A DNA stretch of 64,000 nucleotides from Poecilobothrus nobilitatus (taxonomy: Eukaryota; Arthropoda; Insecta; Diptera; Dolichopodidae): positions 106,433,672 to 106,497,671 of the forward strand of contig OX352772.1 of NCBI GenBank assembly GCA_947095535.1, written 5' to 3'. Below the pieces are notes generated by a model. It searched no databases and was not told the origin of the DNA. It worked only from the letters and a program-made list of their open reading frames with translations. The position numbers and the translations under genes are program-made. This document shows, piece after piece, positions 20,435-32,459 of the stretch; the first letter of the stretch is position 1; each line of letters starts with the position of its first letter.

Positions 20435-22446
20435 ATACCCTACACCTAAAGTATAGGGTATATTAACTTTGGTATGGTGTTTGTAACCACCAAAAGGAAG
20501 CGAGTTAGGTATAGACATGTATATATATTCTGAATCAGGATCACCGCCGGAGTCGATTTAGCGATGTCCGTCCGTCCGTCCGTCCGTCCGTCCGTCCGTA
20601 CGCACGATAACTCAAAAAATAATGATGCTATCTTGATGAAATTTATATAGTAGGTTACTAATTACGAAAGAAAGGCTAAGTTCGAATCTGGACAAAATCC
20701 GTCCATGGGTTCGGATTCTGGAAGCTTCCGAATGATTCCGGGCTTTTGGAGATAATCTCCGCAAACGAGATTATCTCCAAAACCAACAAAGATAGAACCT
20801 TTAAATTTTGTACAATGATGTTCCTTCCCGTTCGATTTATGTCTCTGAAATTTAAGAGGATTTGGTCCATGGGTTTGGATTTGGAAGCTTCCGAACGAGC
20901 ACCAGAGCAAATGAGATTATCTCCAAAACCAACAAAGATATAACCTTTAAATTTGGCAGGGTGATGTTCTTTCATGTTTTATTTAAGTCTCTGAAATGTG
21001 AGAAGATTTGGTCCATGGGTTCGGGTTTTGGAAACTCCCGAACGAGCCCCAGAGCAAACGAGATTATCTCCAAAACCAATAAAGATAGAACCTTCAAATT
21101 TTTTATAATGATGTTTCTTCCAGTTTGATTTATGTCTCTAAAATTTAAGAGGATGTGGTCCATGGGTTTGGATTTTGGAAGCTTCCGAACGAGCCCCAGA
21201 GCAAATGAGATTATCTCCAAAAACAACAAATATATAACCTTTAAATTTGGCCGAATGGTGTTTTTTCATGTTTGATTTAAGTCTCTGAAATTTGAGAGGA
21301 TTTGGCCATGGGTTTAAATTTGAAAGAATTTGAACCGTGGATTCGAATTTTGGAAGCTTCCGAACGATCCGCAGAGCAAATGAGATTATATCCAATACGA
21401 ACAAAGGTAGAACCTTTGAATTTGGTACAATGGTGTTCTTTCGTGTTTGATTTATGTCTCTGAAATTTAAGAGGATTTGGTCCATGGGTTTGGTTTTGGA
21501 AGCTTCCGAACGAGCCCCAGAGCAAATGAGATTATCTCCAAAACCAATAAAGATATAACCTTTACTTTTGGCATAATGGTGTTCTTTCATGTATGATTTA
21601 GGCCTCTGAAATTTGAGAGGATTTGGTCCTTGGGTTCGGATTTTGAAAGGTTCCGAACGAGCCTCAGAGCAAATGATATTATCTCCAAATGCAACAAAGA
21701 TATAACCTTTAAATTAGGCAGAATGGTGTTCCTTCATGTTTGATTTATGTTTCTAAAATTTGTGAGGATTTGGTCCATGGGTTCAAATCTTGGAAGCTTC
21801 CGAACGAGCCTCAGAGCAAATGATATTATCTCCAAATGCAACAAAAATATAACCTTTAAATTAGGCAGAATGGTGTTCCTTCATGTTTGATTTATGTTTC
21901 TGAAATTTGTGAGGATTTGGTCCATGGGTTCAAATCTTGGAAGCTTCCGGACGAGCCCCAGAGCAAACGAGTATATCTCCACAACCAACAAAGATATAAC
22001 TTTTATTTTTAGTACAAAGGTGTTCTGTTATGTTTCCTTTTCTGTAAAATTGGAAACTGACATTTGAAAGAATTTGAACCATGGGTTCGTATTTTGAAAA
22101 CTTCCGGACGAGCACAAGAGCAACGAGCATATCTCCAAAACCAACAAAAGTAGAACCTTTAAATTTAATAGAATGGTGTTCTGGCAAGTTTTCTTTATGT
22201 TCCTGAGATGGATTCGATGAATTGGAGTGGCAATTCGGGTAGCTGACACAAACATCCCAAGGACTACCAATCTTCGAAAATAATTAAGATAGAAACTTAA
22301 AATTTTATACAAGGGTGTCAAGCATATCCCAAGCGGATGCCTCTTTTACGTTCTTGAAATTCGAGTTGAATAAGACAGAAAAGGGAAGAAGTTCAAGTAG
22401 CTGCCAAAAACAGTTATGGATTTTTAATTTAATTCGAATTATTCAG
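20435..22446 (+). mobile_element. GTCC-core TIR repeat with 147-bp tandem array (copy A, right end lost)
   Basis: Begins ATACCCTACACCT, itself part of a hairpin with TATAGGGTAT. Next come TATATATTCTGAATCAGGAT, GAGTCGAT and (GTCC)8 at 20565-20597, then GATAACTCAAAAAA. From about 20690 to 22200 there are roughly 10 copies of a 147-bp unit with GTCCATGGGTT, GAAGCTTCCGAACGAGCC and GATTATCTCCAAAACCAA. The TATATATTCT...GATCA...GTCC core recalls the fly mini-me repeats. The right TIR is missing here: the duplication junction replaces it. Confidence 0.75.
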
Positions 22447-22467
22447 TTTGATTTATGTCGTTCGTTA
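22447..22467. other. 21-bp junction between duplication copies
   Basis: TTTGATTTATGTCGTTCGTT plus A lies between copy A and copy B. Its first 15 bases match the GTTTGATTTATGTC start of the 147-bp array unit, so copy A continued slightly further into the array before the breakpoint. Confidence 0.8.
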
Positions 22468-22625
22468 TCGTTAATGTCTTGTGTTAAATTTAACACAATA
22501 TAAACATGTGGACTTGAGCTTGATTCATTATATATCCCCAAGAAAACTTTTATATTTTGCGTATATAGTTGTCTAGCTAGAGGAAAAATCTGTGATTTGT
22601 CTCTATGGTTTTTGAAAAGCACCAA
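22468..22625 (-). pseudogene. Polinton small protein, 5' part only (copy B)
   Basis: Codons 1-53 of the gene at 14027-14293, cut by the duplication breakpoint. The last few codons (ERHKSN) come from the junction sequence. Confidence 0.8.
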
Positions 22626-22826
22626 ATATTTACAATTTAATGAAATATCTCCGAAGAATTTCCCCTGATGAAAAATGATAATATATCTATAATAGATAAA
22701 TAATTTATAATAGATAAATTGCGATGGTGCAAAGTTTTAGTAAAAAGTTCTAATTAAAAAAAACCTAATTAAAGTAGGAAAAAACCTAAAAAACCTAATT
22801 AAAGTAAATTTATTTTTCCCAAGCTC

Positions 22827-23036
22827 TTATAGAATTCTGTTATAAAAATTTATAGTTGTTGCAATAGCAGACATTTCTGGGTTACACCATATTATTTTTT
22901 CAATTTTTGGATGTATCAATCTGTTAATATTTTTAATTAAGTTACATGCAAATGTTGTTTTTCCACATCCAGATGGTCCCGCTACCATCATTGTAAATGG
23001 ATGATTAAAATATATCATTATTGGTTTGCGTTTCAA
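22827..23036 (-). pseudogene. Polinton packaging ATPase fragment (copy B)
   Basis: Identical to 14495-14704, Walker A AGPSGCGKTTF retained and the rest missing. Confidence 0.7.
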
Positions 23037-23121
23037 AAGTCATTAAAAGGTGATTAGATTTGTTCTTCAAATATATAAAAGCAGCAAACATGTATAACTT
23101 ATTCTCATTTTGAAAGATAGA

Positions 23122-23467
23122 GGTGAAAGAAGTCGAAGAGTTTTTAAAATTATATTCCTCTGTCTTTTTAAGTGAGCATAAGCAACGTATTTTTTACATT
23201 ACATCAACAACAGAGAAATTTACCTCAATAGAATTAGAAAATCTGATTAAATGGTACAAGCATAATGCCAAGGGCACACATAGTATCGAAAATACTTAGA
23301 CCAGCCAGACGAAACTTTCTTCGAAGAAAATTTATTCAAAAAGGTTGAAACGATACATGCCAAATTGTTTTAGTAGAAATGATTCCACATACAAAGTTTA
23401 ACAAAGGAAATAAATATTTATTAACTGTAATAGACATCTTTGTCATATATGGTTATGTTGAGCCAAT
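23122..23467 (+). pseudogene. Polinton integrase first half (copy B)
   Basis: Same as 14790-15135. This copy is the one physically closer to the second half at 31750, but it is still separated from it by 8.3 kb. Confidence 0.7.
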
Positions 23468-24821
23468 TATTGTATTTATTTATTTTATTATTTACTCTTA
23501 TTTTTTAATTTTTTACAATGAATATTTAAATTTAATTACATCTTTTTTGTTTTTGTATTTCATATTTCAATAAGGAAAAAAACCGAGCGGAATACATTAT
23601 CATTCGTAAAATACATGTCTAGCACGCAATCATGTTGACTCATCTTCCAACATGACAAGATGAGTAAAAATGTTTCCATGTTTCATTGTTAGCGTTCCTT
23701 TTACCAGTAAAAGGAACACAAACATTATATCAGTTCATATAATTTGTAGAACAATAGTAGAACAATATCAGCATGCAAATAATAACTATGAACTTATAAC
23801 AATGCTTAACTTAACTTAAGAAATATTGAATTACTAATATCCTAAAAGACTAGTACTAAAGTTCGTGCGCGCTTTTAGTTTGATTGGTTTAATTTATATT
23901 TGCTGTGAAATGTTTTTAAAAATCCATGGTATAAAAATTTTATAATTTCTAAAAATCACATAATTTAATAGTTACTAACTTTTTTAATTCGAATAATTCA
24001 AAATATTAATTTTAAAATATAAAATAATTAGCGATTAAAAGAATTTAAAATTTCCAAAATTGTGTTTACCGGAAGACATGTATATATATGCATATATGTA
24101 TATATTGATATTATATAATATGTATATTTCGGACTTGTGTTTCAATGTGGATAAATTCTAGTTTATAAATAAAAGAAAAAAAGTCATTTGATAAAATAAG
24201 TGAATTTAAAATAAATTTTAAACTAATTATAAATGATCAAACAATTAAATATAATTTTTACAAACATTTATTAAATTCTTATTACAAATTCTTAATACTT
24301 TTAATATTTAATAACAAAGTGAACTATTAAAACTTATTCCATTAATTATTAATTTAATTAACACTTTTATAAACTTAATCACAATAACTTGCCTTAAATA
24401 ATTAAAGAAATAACAAAATTTAATATATCAATTTTATAATAACAATATTTAATCGTAGTTTCAATCTTAATCTTAATCTAATCTTTAAATCAAAATATTA
24501 ATTCATCTATATGCAAACATATATTACAAACACACTTTAATTATTACTGTCAATAATCAATATGTAAATATTAGCTGTCAATATATTCTACCAGTGTTGG
24601 CAAAATCGTTAATTCTAAATAAAGTATCGACATCTAAAATAGTGTTACCACACATGCGATAACAAACTATAGATTACTAATCTATAATTAAACTGCACTG
24701 CACATGGTTTAAAATCAATACTTTTTTTTTTTTTGTTTAATTTAAATTCAATAAAATTATAAATTTCAAAAATAGTTGAAATAAAAAACTATAAAAATAA
24801 TAGTTTTCATCGATTATTTGC

Positions 24822-25303
24822 ACGAAACATTTGTCAGAGTGAATCTTCACACCATGCTGATCTTCTTATAAATGGCGTACCACGTACTGAGGAAGAAAGC
24901 ATGGTCAGGTTGTTTAAAAAATTTCAGACACCATCGGATTTCAAGTTGGTTTTGCATGTGTTAACTCTATGTTCCGCATGTCAAATACAGTTGGTACCAT
25001 TATTGTTAAGTTTTTGGGAAGAAGCAATAGAGATGAATTTTTTAATAAATATTTAGCATTTAGAACTTAGAAAGTTTCACATATTGTTTTTTCTGGTTCA
25101 AATCGTATTTACATTAATGAAAGTCGTCTTTATCTTTGAAGCTGTTTCGTCTAGCTTGTAAAATGAAAAACGATGGTTGGATATATAAAGAAGTTACTCG
25201 GAAAGGGGAAGTGTATATTCAAAAAACTGAAAATGGACAAATTACTAAAATAACATCTCAAGATCAGTTGATAACGAGTCATGAGTCAAACGATCCAGTA
25301 TGA
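24822..25303 (+). pseudogene. LINE ORF1 C-terminal part (copy B)
   Basis: Same sequence and breaks as 16490-16971. Confidence 0.65.
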
Positions 25304-25619
25304 GTTTTACATCATTTACTGCAGTCTTCATTTAAGTTAATTTAATTTAATTTTATATACGATATTTTACATACTTTTACTTTTTAATTAATTACTTTAA
25401 CTAAATTTTGCTAAAAAAATTTTTTTTTTTTTTGATTTTTTCTTTTTTTTATAAAAAGTTCTTTAATCAAATATTCTAATCCAATTATATTGATTGTATT
25501 TATAACTCAATTTTATTAAATTTTTGCATTATTTTTACTAATTATGTACTGATATAATATTTTTTTTGCATTACCCAATTTTCTTAATGTCTTAACTTCC
25601 CTTATTTTGTCAAATAAAA

Positions 25620-28474
25620 ATGTCAGACAACATTATCTCATCGGGTGTTGAAGCTTGCGATAATTCTATTTTAAGAAAAAATCTTAAGTCCAGGATAAAT
25701 AATTTTCTCAATATTGGTAATTTTAATTCCCAGAGTATCTTACCAGCAAAGCGCCCTGAAAAGTTTGACGACATCAAATCCATCATTCAAAATTCATTCT
25801 TAGACATCGTTGGTGTTTCAGAGACTTGGCCAAAATCGTATCATACCGATTCTCTTTTAACTATACCAGGGTATAAGCTTATCAGGAACGATCGTCCCAG
25901 GCTTACTGTTCGAGGTGTAGGATTTTTTATTTCAACTAAAATCAAATTTAAAATCATTGAGTCTTCTCCTGCCGATTCATTAATTGAGTACATTTTTATC
26001 CAGACATTTTTTAATGAAACCTCTTATTTGTTGGGCGTTCTCTATAGACCGTCAGGAGATATTGATAACCTTTCTGATACTTTTTCTGAACTATCTTCAA
26101 AATATGAAAATATTGTGATCATGGGTGATTTTAATTTAAACTTACTGAATAGCTCCACTAGAAATGCCACTGTCGAATTCTTTGAAAATTTTAATCTTTC
26201 TCTTCATTCGAATGCGTCTTGGCCAACTCACTTTGACGTTTTTCATAATTCTGTTTCTATTATTGATTTCTTTGTATTAAGTAAACCTGACTTCGTTGAC
26301 TTCTCGGATCAATTCTGGTTACCAAGTATTTCTAAACATGCCTTTATTTATTTGTCTATTGATTGTCCTCTTATTAAAACACCGAATACATTTAGTTATC
26401 GAGATTATAATAATTTAAATGTATCTGAACTCTTCGCAGAAGCTTTTAGCATTGACCTTTCCTTCATCTTTAATATTTTGGATATAAATACTAAATTAAG
26501 TTGCCTAAATTCTGCTATACAATATTTATTTAATAAATTTGTTCCTGTTAAAACAAAACTTGTTAAAAGGCGTGAGTGTCCTCGGAAGAATCCTGAAATT
26601 CTAAGAGCAATTTCTTTGAGAGATAGTGCGTTTAAGCTCTATAAATCTAACTCTTCTAATGAGAATTGGTCAAAGTACAAAGTTTTAAGAAACAAGGTTA
26701 CAGAAATTAATAGAAATGCAAGAAGAGACTACGGGGAACATATTTTTAACCAAACCTCCAACTCTAGAGAATTTTGGAAAAAAAGCGAAAAATCTTGGAG
26801 CCCTGGAGTGTAACCCGCATGAAACTTTTGTTGAAGATATAGATCACTTGAATAATTATTTTTCAGGTTTTCAGAGCACTGAGCATAGGGATACATCATT
26901 TAATATAGCTGATTTGGAAGAAAAGTCTAACGCTCTCTCTTTCCGTAATATTTCTCTTCATGAACTTTACCTAATACTAAATTCGCAAACTTCTAATGCG
27001 GTTGGACTTGATGGTATTCATCTAAAATTTATTAAATTAATCTTTCCTGCTTTCGGTTCTTACATTCTTCATATTATTAACTCTATTTTAACTACTTCTT
27101 CTTTTTCCTCAGAGTGGAAGAAAGGACGCATTAATCCCATTAAGCGCTAAAACTAATAATCCTCAAGCACCTTTGGATTTCAGACCTATTACTATTCTTT
27201 CTTGTCTCTCCAAACTTTGTGAATCTGCTATTAAAGACCAAATTTTAAAATTAATTGAAAGTTACCCTCGTGTAAACCTTTACTAAAATCAATCTGGATT
27301 TAGAGCCTGCCACAGCACCACCACTACTATGCTTGGGATAACTGAAAAAATTAGGGAAAACATTGATAAAAAATTTGTTTCTATCTTACTGCTTCTTGAT
27401 TTTAGCAAAGCCTTTGACACCATAAACCATATTCTCCTTTGTAAAAAACTTGTCAACCAATTTTTCTTCTCGCTTCCGGCTACCAAACTCATATTCTCCA
27501 ATCTATCAGACAGATTTCAATGCACTTGTGTTGGTGATTTATTTTCTAATTTCAAAATAATGAACAAAGGGGTTCACCAAGGCTCAATTCTTGGGCCTCT
27601 TTTGTTTGTTATTTATATCAATGATCTACCTTCTGTGATCAATCATTCATTAACTCATATCTTTGCAGATTATGTTTAGCTCATGGTGGATTGTAGCATA
27701 AACGACCTTCTTAATGGTGTCTCCAAAATGAACAGTGATCTGATTGAAGTGTACAAATGGGCACAATTAAATCATCTTCAATTAAATGTTTCTAAAACCC
27801 AGGCCATAGCTATTTATAAAAAACCCATCAAACACTTAACGCCTAATATTTACCTTAATGGGGTTGTAGTACCTCTCTCTGCCCTTGTTAAAAGTCTAGG
27901 TCTTTATATAACAGAAGACTTGAAATGGGATAAACAGGCTGCTGTAATAAATAAAAGGATATATTTCATACTTAAAAAACTTCATTTCCTCAAACACTTG
28001 CTCCCGCAACATGTACGTCTTAAACTTGTCAAATGCTGGATAATTCCTCACTTTCTCTACGGATGTGAAATCTTTAGTGGTTGTGATGCCAGTACATTTT
28101 TGAAACTAGAAAGATCATTAAACTCCGCAACTCGATTCATTTATTCACTGGGCCGGTATGATCATATTTCACATCTCACCGAGAATGTAATTGGTTGTCC
28201 GCGACTTAAAACTTTCTATAATCTACGCTGTCTAATTATGCTGTTTAAAATACTTCGGTCATCACTCCCTGTTTATCTTTTTTCTAAATTTAATCAATTG
28301 CATTCTTTAAGAACTAATCAAATTCGGTTCCCTCGATTTACTACTAGACCTATGGACCTTTCTTTTGTTGTAAGAGTTAGCAGGCTATGGAACCTATTAC
28401 CAACTTCAATTGAAGTCCATGTTTCCATTAGTAAATTTATTATTGATTGCAAAGTGTTCTTAAGTTCAATCTAA
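25620..28474 (+). pseudogene. LINE ORF2: endonuclease and reverse transcriptase (copy B)
   Basis: Same as 17288-20130, including the frame breaks, SKH and FADY changes. Copy B has 397 endonuclease codons instead of 393: the extra SDTF-type tetrapeptide sits in the segment between YRPSGD and the GDFN box. Tandemly repeated TTTCTGA flanks the 12-bp indel, so slippage is the likely cause. Confidence 0.85.
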
Positions 28475-28778
28475 TTTTTATCTTCGGCATTTCATTGCTT
28501 ACTAATATTGTTATTCTCTCTTTTTTTGTTTTCTTTTTTTGTGTGACCTGGCTTTTCTTAATAGTATTGTCTTGCTAGCTTCTTATTTGCACCTTCTCTT
28601 CAAATTAAATTATCTAGTTGTTAATGTCATTCTGAAATTTGGATATTGCAATTGTTATTAGGTATTTGTTGATTACATATTATATAACCATTAGCTTTGT
28701 AATTTCTTATTTCTTATTGAACTGTAAAATTATATTAATTTAACGTAAATAATTGTATATATATTATATATATATTTT

Positions 28779-30801
28779 ATACCCTACACCTAAAGTATAG
28801 GGTATATTAACTTTGGTATGGTGTTTGTAACCACCAAAAGGAAGCGAGTTAGGTATAGACATGTATATATATTCTGAATCAGGATCACCGCCGGAGTCGA
28901 TTTAGCGATGTCCGTCCGTCCGTCCGTCCGTCCGTCCGTCCGTACGCACGATAACTCAAAAAATAATGATGCTATCTTAATGAAATTTATATAGTAGGTT
29001 ACTAATTACGAAAGAAAGGCTAAGTTCGAATCTGGACAAAATCCGTCCATGGGTTCGGATTCTGGAAGCTTCCGAATGATTCCGGGCTTTTGGAGATAAT
29101 CTCCGCAAACGAGATTATCTCCAAAACCAACAAAGATAGAACCTTTAAATTTTGTACAATGATGTTCCTTCCCGTTCGATTTATGTCTCTGAAATTTAAG
29201 AGGATTTGGTCCATGGGTTTGGATTTGGAAGCTTCCGAACGAGCACCAGAGCAAATGAGATTATCTCCAAAACCAACAAAGATATAACCTTTAAATTTGG
29301 CAGGGTGATGTTCTTTCATGTTTTATTTAAGTCTCTGAAATGTGAGAAGATTTGGTCCATGGGTTCGGGTTTTGGAAACTCCCGAACGAGCCCCAGAGCA
29401 AACGAGATTATCTCCAAAACCAATAAAGATAGAACCTTCAAATTTTTTATAATGATGTTTCTTCCAGTTTGATTTATGTCTCTAAAATTTAAGAGGATGT
29501 GGTCCATGGGTTTGGATTTTGGAAGCTTCCGAACGAGCCCCAGAGCAAATGAGATTATCTCCAAAAACAACAAATATATAACCTTTAAATTTGGCCGAAT
29601 GGTGTTTTTTCATGTTTGATTTAAGTCTCTGAAATTTGAGAGGATTTGGCCATGGGTTTAAATTTGAAAGAATTTGAACCGTGGATTCGAATTTTGGAAG
29701 CTTCCGAACGATCCGCAGAGCAAATGAGATTATATCCAATACGAACAAAGGTAGAACCTTTGAATTTGGTACAATGGTGTTCTTTCGTGTTTGATTTATG
29801 TCTCTGAAATTTAAGAGGATTTGGTCCATGGGTTTGGTTTTGGAAGCTTCCGAACGAGCCCCAGAGCAAATGAGATTATCTCCAAAACCAATAAAGATAT
29901 AACCTTTACTTTTGGCATAATGGTGTTCTTTCATGTATGATTTAGGCCTCTGAAATTTGAGAGGATTTGGTCCTTGGGTTCGGATTTTGAAAGGTTCCGA
30001 ACGAGCCTCAGAGCAAATGATATTATCTCCAAATGCAACAAAGATATAACCTTTAAATTAGGCAGAATGGTGTTCCTTCATGTTTGATTTATGTTTCTAA
30101 AATTTGTGAGGATTTGGTCCATGGGTTCAAATCTTGGAAGCTTCCGAACGAGCCTCAGAGCAAATGATATTATCTCCAAATGCAACAAAAATATAACCTT
30201 TAAATTAGGCAGAATGGTGTTCCTTCATGTTTGATTTATGTTTCTGAAATTTGTGAGGATTTGGTCCATGGGTTCAAATCTTGGAAGCTTCCGGACGAGC
30301 CCCAGAGCAAACGAGTATATCTCCACAACCAACAAAGATATAACTTTTATTTTTAGTACAAAGGTGTTCTGTTATGTTTCCTTTTCTGTAAAATTGGAAA
30401 CTGACATTTGAAAGAATTTGAACCATGGGTTCGTATTTTGAAAACTTCCGGACGAGCACAAGAGCAACGAGCATATCTCCAAAACCAACAAAAGTAGAAC
30501 CTTTAAATTTAATAGAATGGTGTTCTGGCAAGTTTTCTTTATGTTCCTGAGATGGATTCGATGAATTGGAGTGGCAATTCGGGTAGCTGACACAAACATC
30601 CCAAGGACTACCAATCTTCGAAAATAATTAAGATAGAAACTTAAAATTTTATACAAGGGTGTCAAGCATATCCCAAGCGGATGCCTCTTTTACGTTCTTG
30701 AAATTCGAGTTGAATAAGACAGAAAAGGGAAGAAGTTCAAGTAGCTGCCAAAAACAGTTATGGATTTTTAATTTAATTCGAATTATTCAGGTGTAGGGTA
30801 T
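28779..30801 (+). mobile_element. GTCC-core TIR repeat with 147-bp array (copy B, complete)
   Basis: Same content as 20435-22446 but with both ends: ATACCCTACACCT at the start and its exact inverse AGGTGTAGGGTAT at 30789-30801. It sits inside the LINE 3' UTR, which resumes at 30802. Ends, array and the GTCC core suggest a non-autonomous element; no protein is encoded. Confidence 0.75.
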
Positions 30802-30953
30802 TAATAAGTCGGTTGCATCGACTTACTGTTACATTTACTTGTTTTTTTTTAATAATTATATTTTTTAATCTAAATTTGTGATTTCCTATGTACACTTATA
30901 AGGCCAGGCCTTTTGTACTTTTATTGGGATAAATAAATAAATAAATAAATAAA
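30802..30953 (+). other. LINE 3' UTR end with (TAAA)n tail
   Basis: Contains the segment GGCCAGGCCTTTTGTACTTT and the tail of about six ATAA/AAAT units at 30930-30953. This marks the 3' end of the plus-strand LINE whose ORF2 is at 25620. Confidence 0.75.
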
Positions 30954-30959
30954 GTTAGG

Positions 30960-31750
30960 ACGAATTCTAACTACTATTATCAAGTCATCCTGAGACTGAT
31001 GCCCTGATAAATTGCGTTAATAATTGTGGCTCCGAGAAGACTCTGTTATGTTGAGTATTCATCCCAGTTACATTACTCCTTATTGAATTTCTCCAGCGTT
31101 AACATGCTCTTAACGCTATCCGGTAGATTGTTGAAGATTGCTATGGAGAAAGATAGCAAATTTTTACGCATGTATTCAAAGATCGTGCGAGGAATAATAA
31201 GGTGATTGGCTGCTCTAGTGTTGTAATTGTGAATCTCGGAATGAGTAGCGATATGAATGGCGGATTTGTTAAAGCCTTTTTTTATCCTGAATATATATTT
31301 CGCTTTTTCTTGTTCGATGATGTTGTATATGTTCAATTGCCCAGTTGCAACATATATTTCTCGCTCATTTGCTCTCCAATCTAATTTATATGACCACCTT
31401 AGCGCCTTGGCTTGAAAATCATGTATTTTGTTTCAGTTCTCTTAAGCGTAAGTTTATTCCCCGTAACGCAGTCACAGTATCTACTAAGATCCTCCTTAGC
31501 TGATTCCCCTAGCTCTTTTTCATTCTTAGCCGCGTACATTAAACACGTGTCATCGGCGAATATGATATACTTAGATTTTAGGTTAGCATTCTGCATATTG
31601 TGTATGTCGAGCAGATATAGCGTCGGTCCCAGTACCGATCCTTGTGGTACACGAACATTAACGATCCTTGGAGTACTAGTTCTATTATTTAGTTTAGTTA
31701 CCAGCTTACTATCTTTAATTAAAACTAAAAATTCTAATAACCTTTTACTT
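30960..31750 (-). pseudogene. LINE reverse transcriptase fragment
   Basis: 31750-31399 reads NVRVPQGSVLGPTLYLLDIH, then IIFADDTCLMYAAKNEKEL and a GNKLTLKRTETKYMIF segment: RT palm with an intact FADD box. After a deletion and frame change, 31336-31073 gives the C-terminal HNYNTRAANHLIIPR and FNNLPDSVKS. The 5' end is truncated at about 31750, where Polinton integrase sequence begins. The fingers and thumb are missing. It lies opposite the larger LINE and abuts its tail. Confidence 0.8.
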
Positions 31751-32215
31751 GGCATGCAAAACATTTTCAAACGTGCTGGAACACTCCCAAAAATTATTTA
31801 ATCTGATCAAGATAAAGAGTTTTTTAACAAAGAATTTAGAAAACTCATGAAAAAAAAAACTAATCATTATCATACATATTCTGAAATGAAAGCATCCACA
31901 GTAGAACGTTTTAACCGTACTTTAAAAAATGCAATGTGGAAGCAATTTAGTTTTTAAGGTAATTATAAATGGATATCTATTTTACCCTCACTTATTGAGA
32001 AATACAACTCAACATATCATCGTACAATTAAACTTCAACCTAAAAAAGTTACAAAAGCAAACGAGAAATATGTTTTGACAAACATTTACATGCAACCAAA
32101 ATTTTATCAGAAAGCCAAATAGAAAGATGTAGATTATGTACTTGCTTGCCAAACAAAACTGGTCAACAGAAATATTTACAATTAAGAAGTAAAACGCACC
32201 GACCCAATTATTTTG
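31750..32215 (+). pseudogene. Polinton integrase (copy 2), second half
   Basis: MQNIFKRAGTLPKII, a stop, SDQDKEFFNKEF (second Asp region), NHYHTYSEMKASTVERFNRT (third catalytic Glu), GNYKWISILPSLIEKYNS and TYHRTIKLQPKKVTKAN, then NWSTEIFTIKK after a frame change near 32160. Three stops. This is the continuation of the half that ends at 15135, with only about 10 residues missing between them. Confidence 0.8.
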
Positions 32216-32459
32216 GGGTAATTTCGGGTATTGTGGACCACCTCATTGTATTCAAATTTAACGGCTATTTATAATGTTTCTTTACATTAAAACACGTGCT
32301 AGCAAATTAATAATAATGTAAAAAAAAATTATAGTTCTAAGTTCAGTGTTAGTGTGAATCTCAGTGTTAGTGTGAAAAAGTTCAGTGCTAGTGTGAAAAA
32401 AAAAACATTTAATTAATCAACATAATTATAAATTAATTCGAATAAAATAAAATTGAATC

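Larger units (their letters stand above)
14136..22446. repeat. 8.3-kb tandem duplication, copy A
   Basis: Matches 22468-30790 almost base for base: offset 8332 up to about 17746, 8344 after it because of a 12-bp indel. It includes part of a Polinton gene, the ATPase fragment, the integrase half, the LINE and most of the TIR repeat. Confidence 0.95.
22468..30790. repeat. 8.3-kb tandem duplication, copy B
   Basis: Second copy. Differences noted from copy A: a 12-bp insertion at about 26078-26089 (adds four codons to the endonuclease), C to T at 24669 and G to A at 28979. Very recent, or a haplotype/assembly duplication. Confidence 0.95.

Noticed and set aside
20662..22321. Many overlapping open frames on both strands (also at 29006-30665)
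   Set aside because: All are readings of the 147-bp tandem array, which happens to lack stops in several frames; the proteins repeat with the DNA period and match no family.
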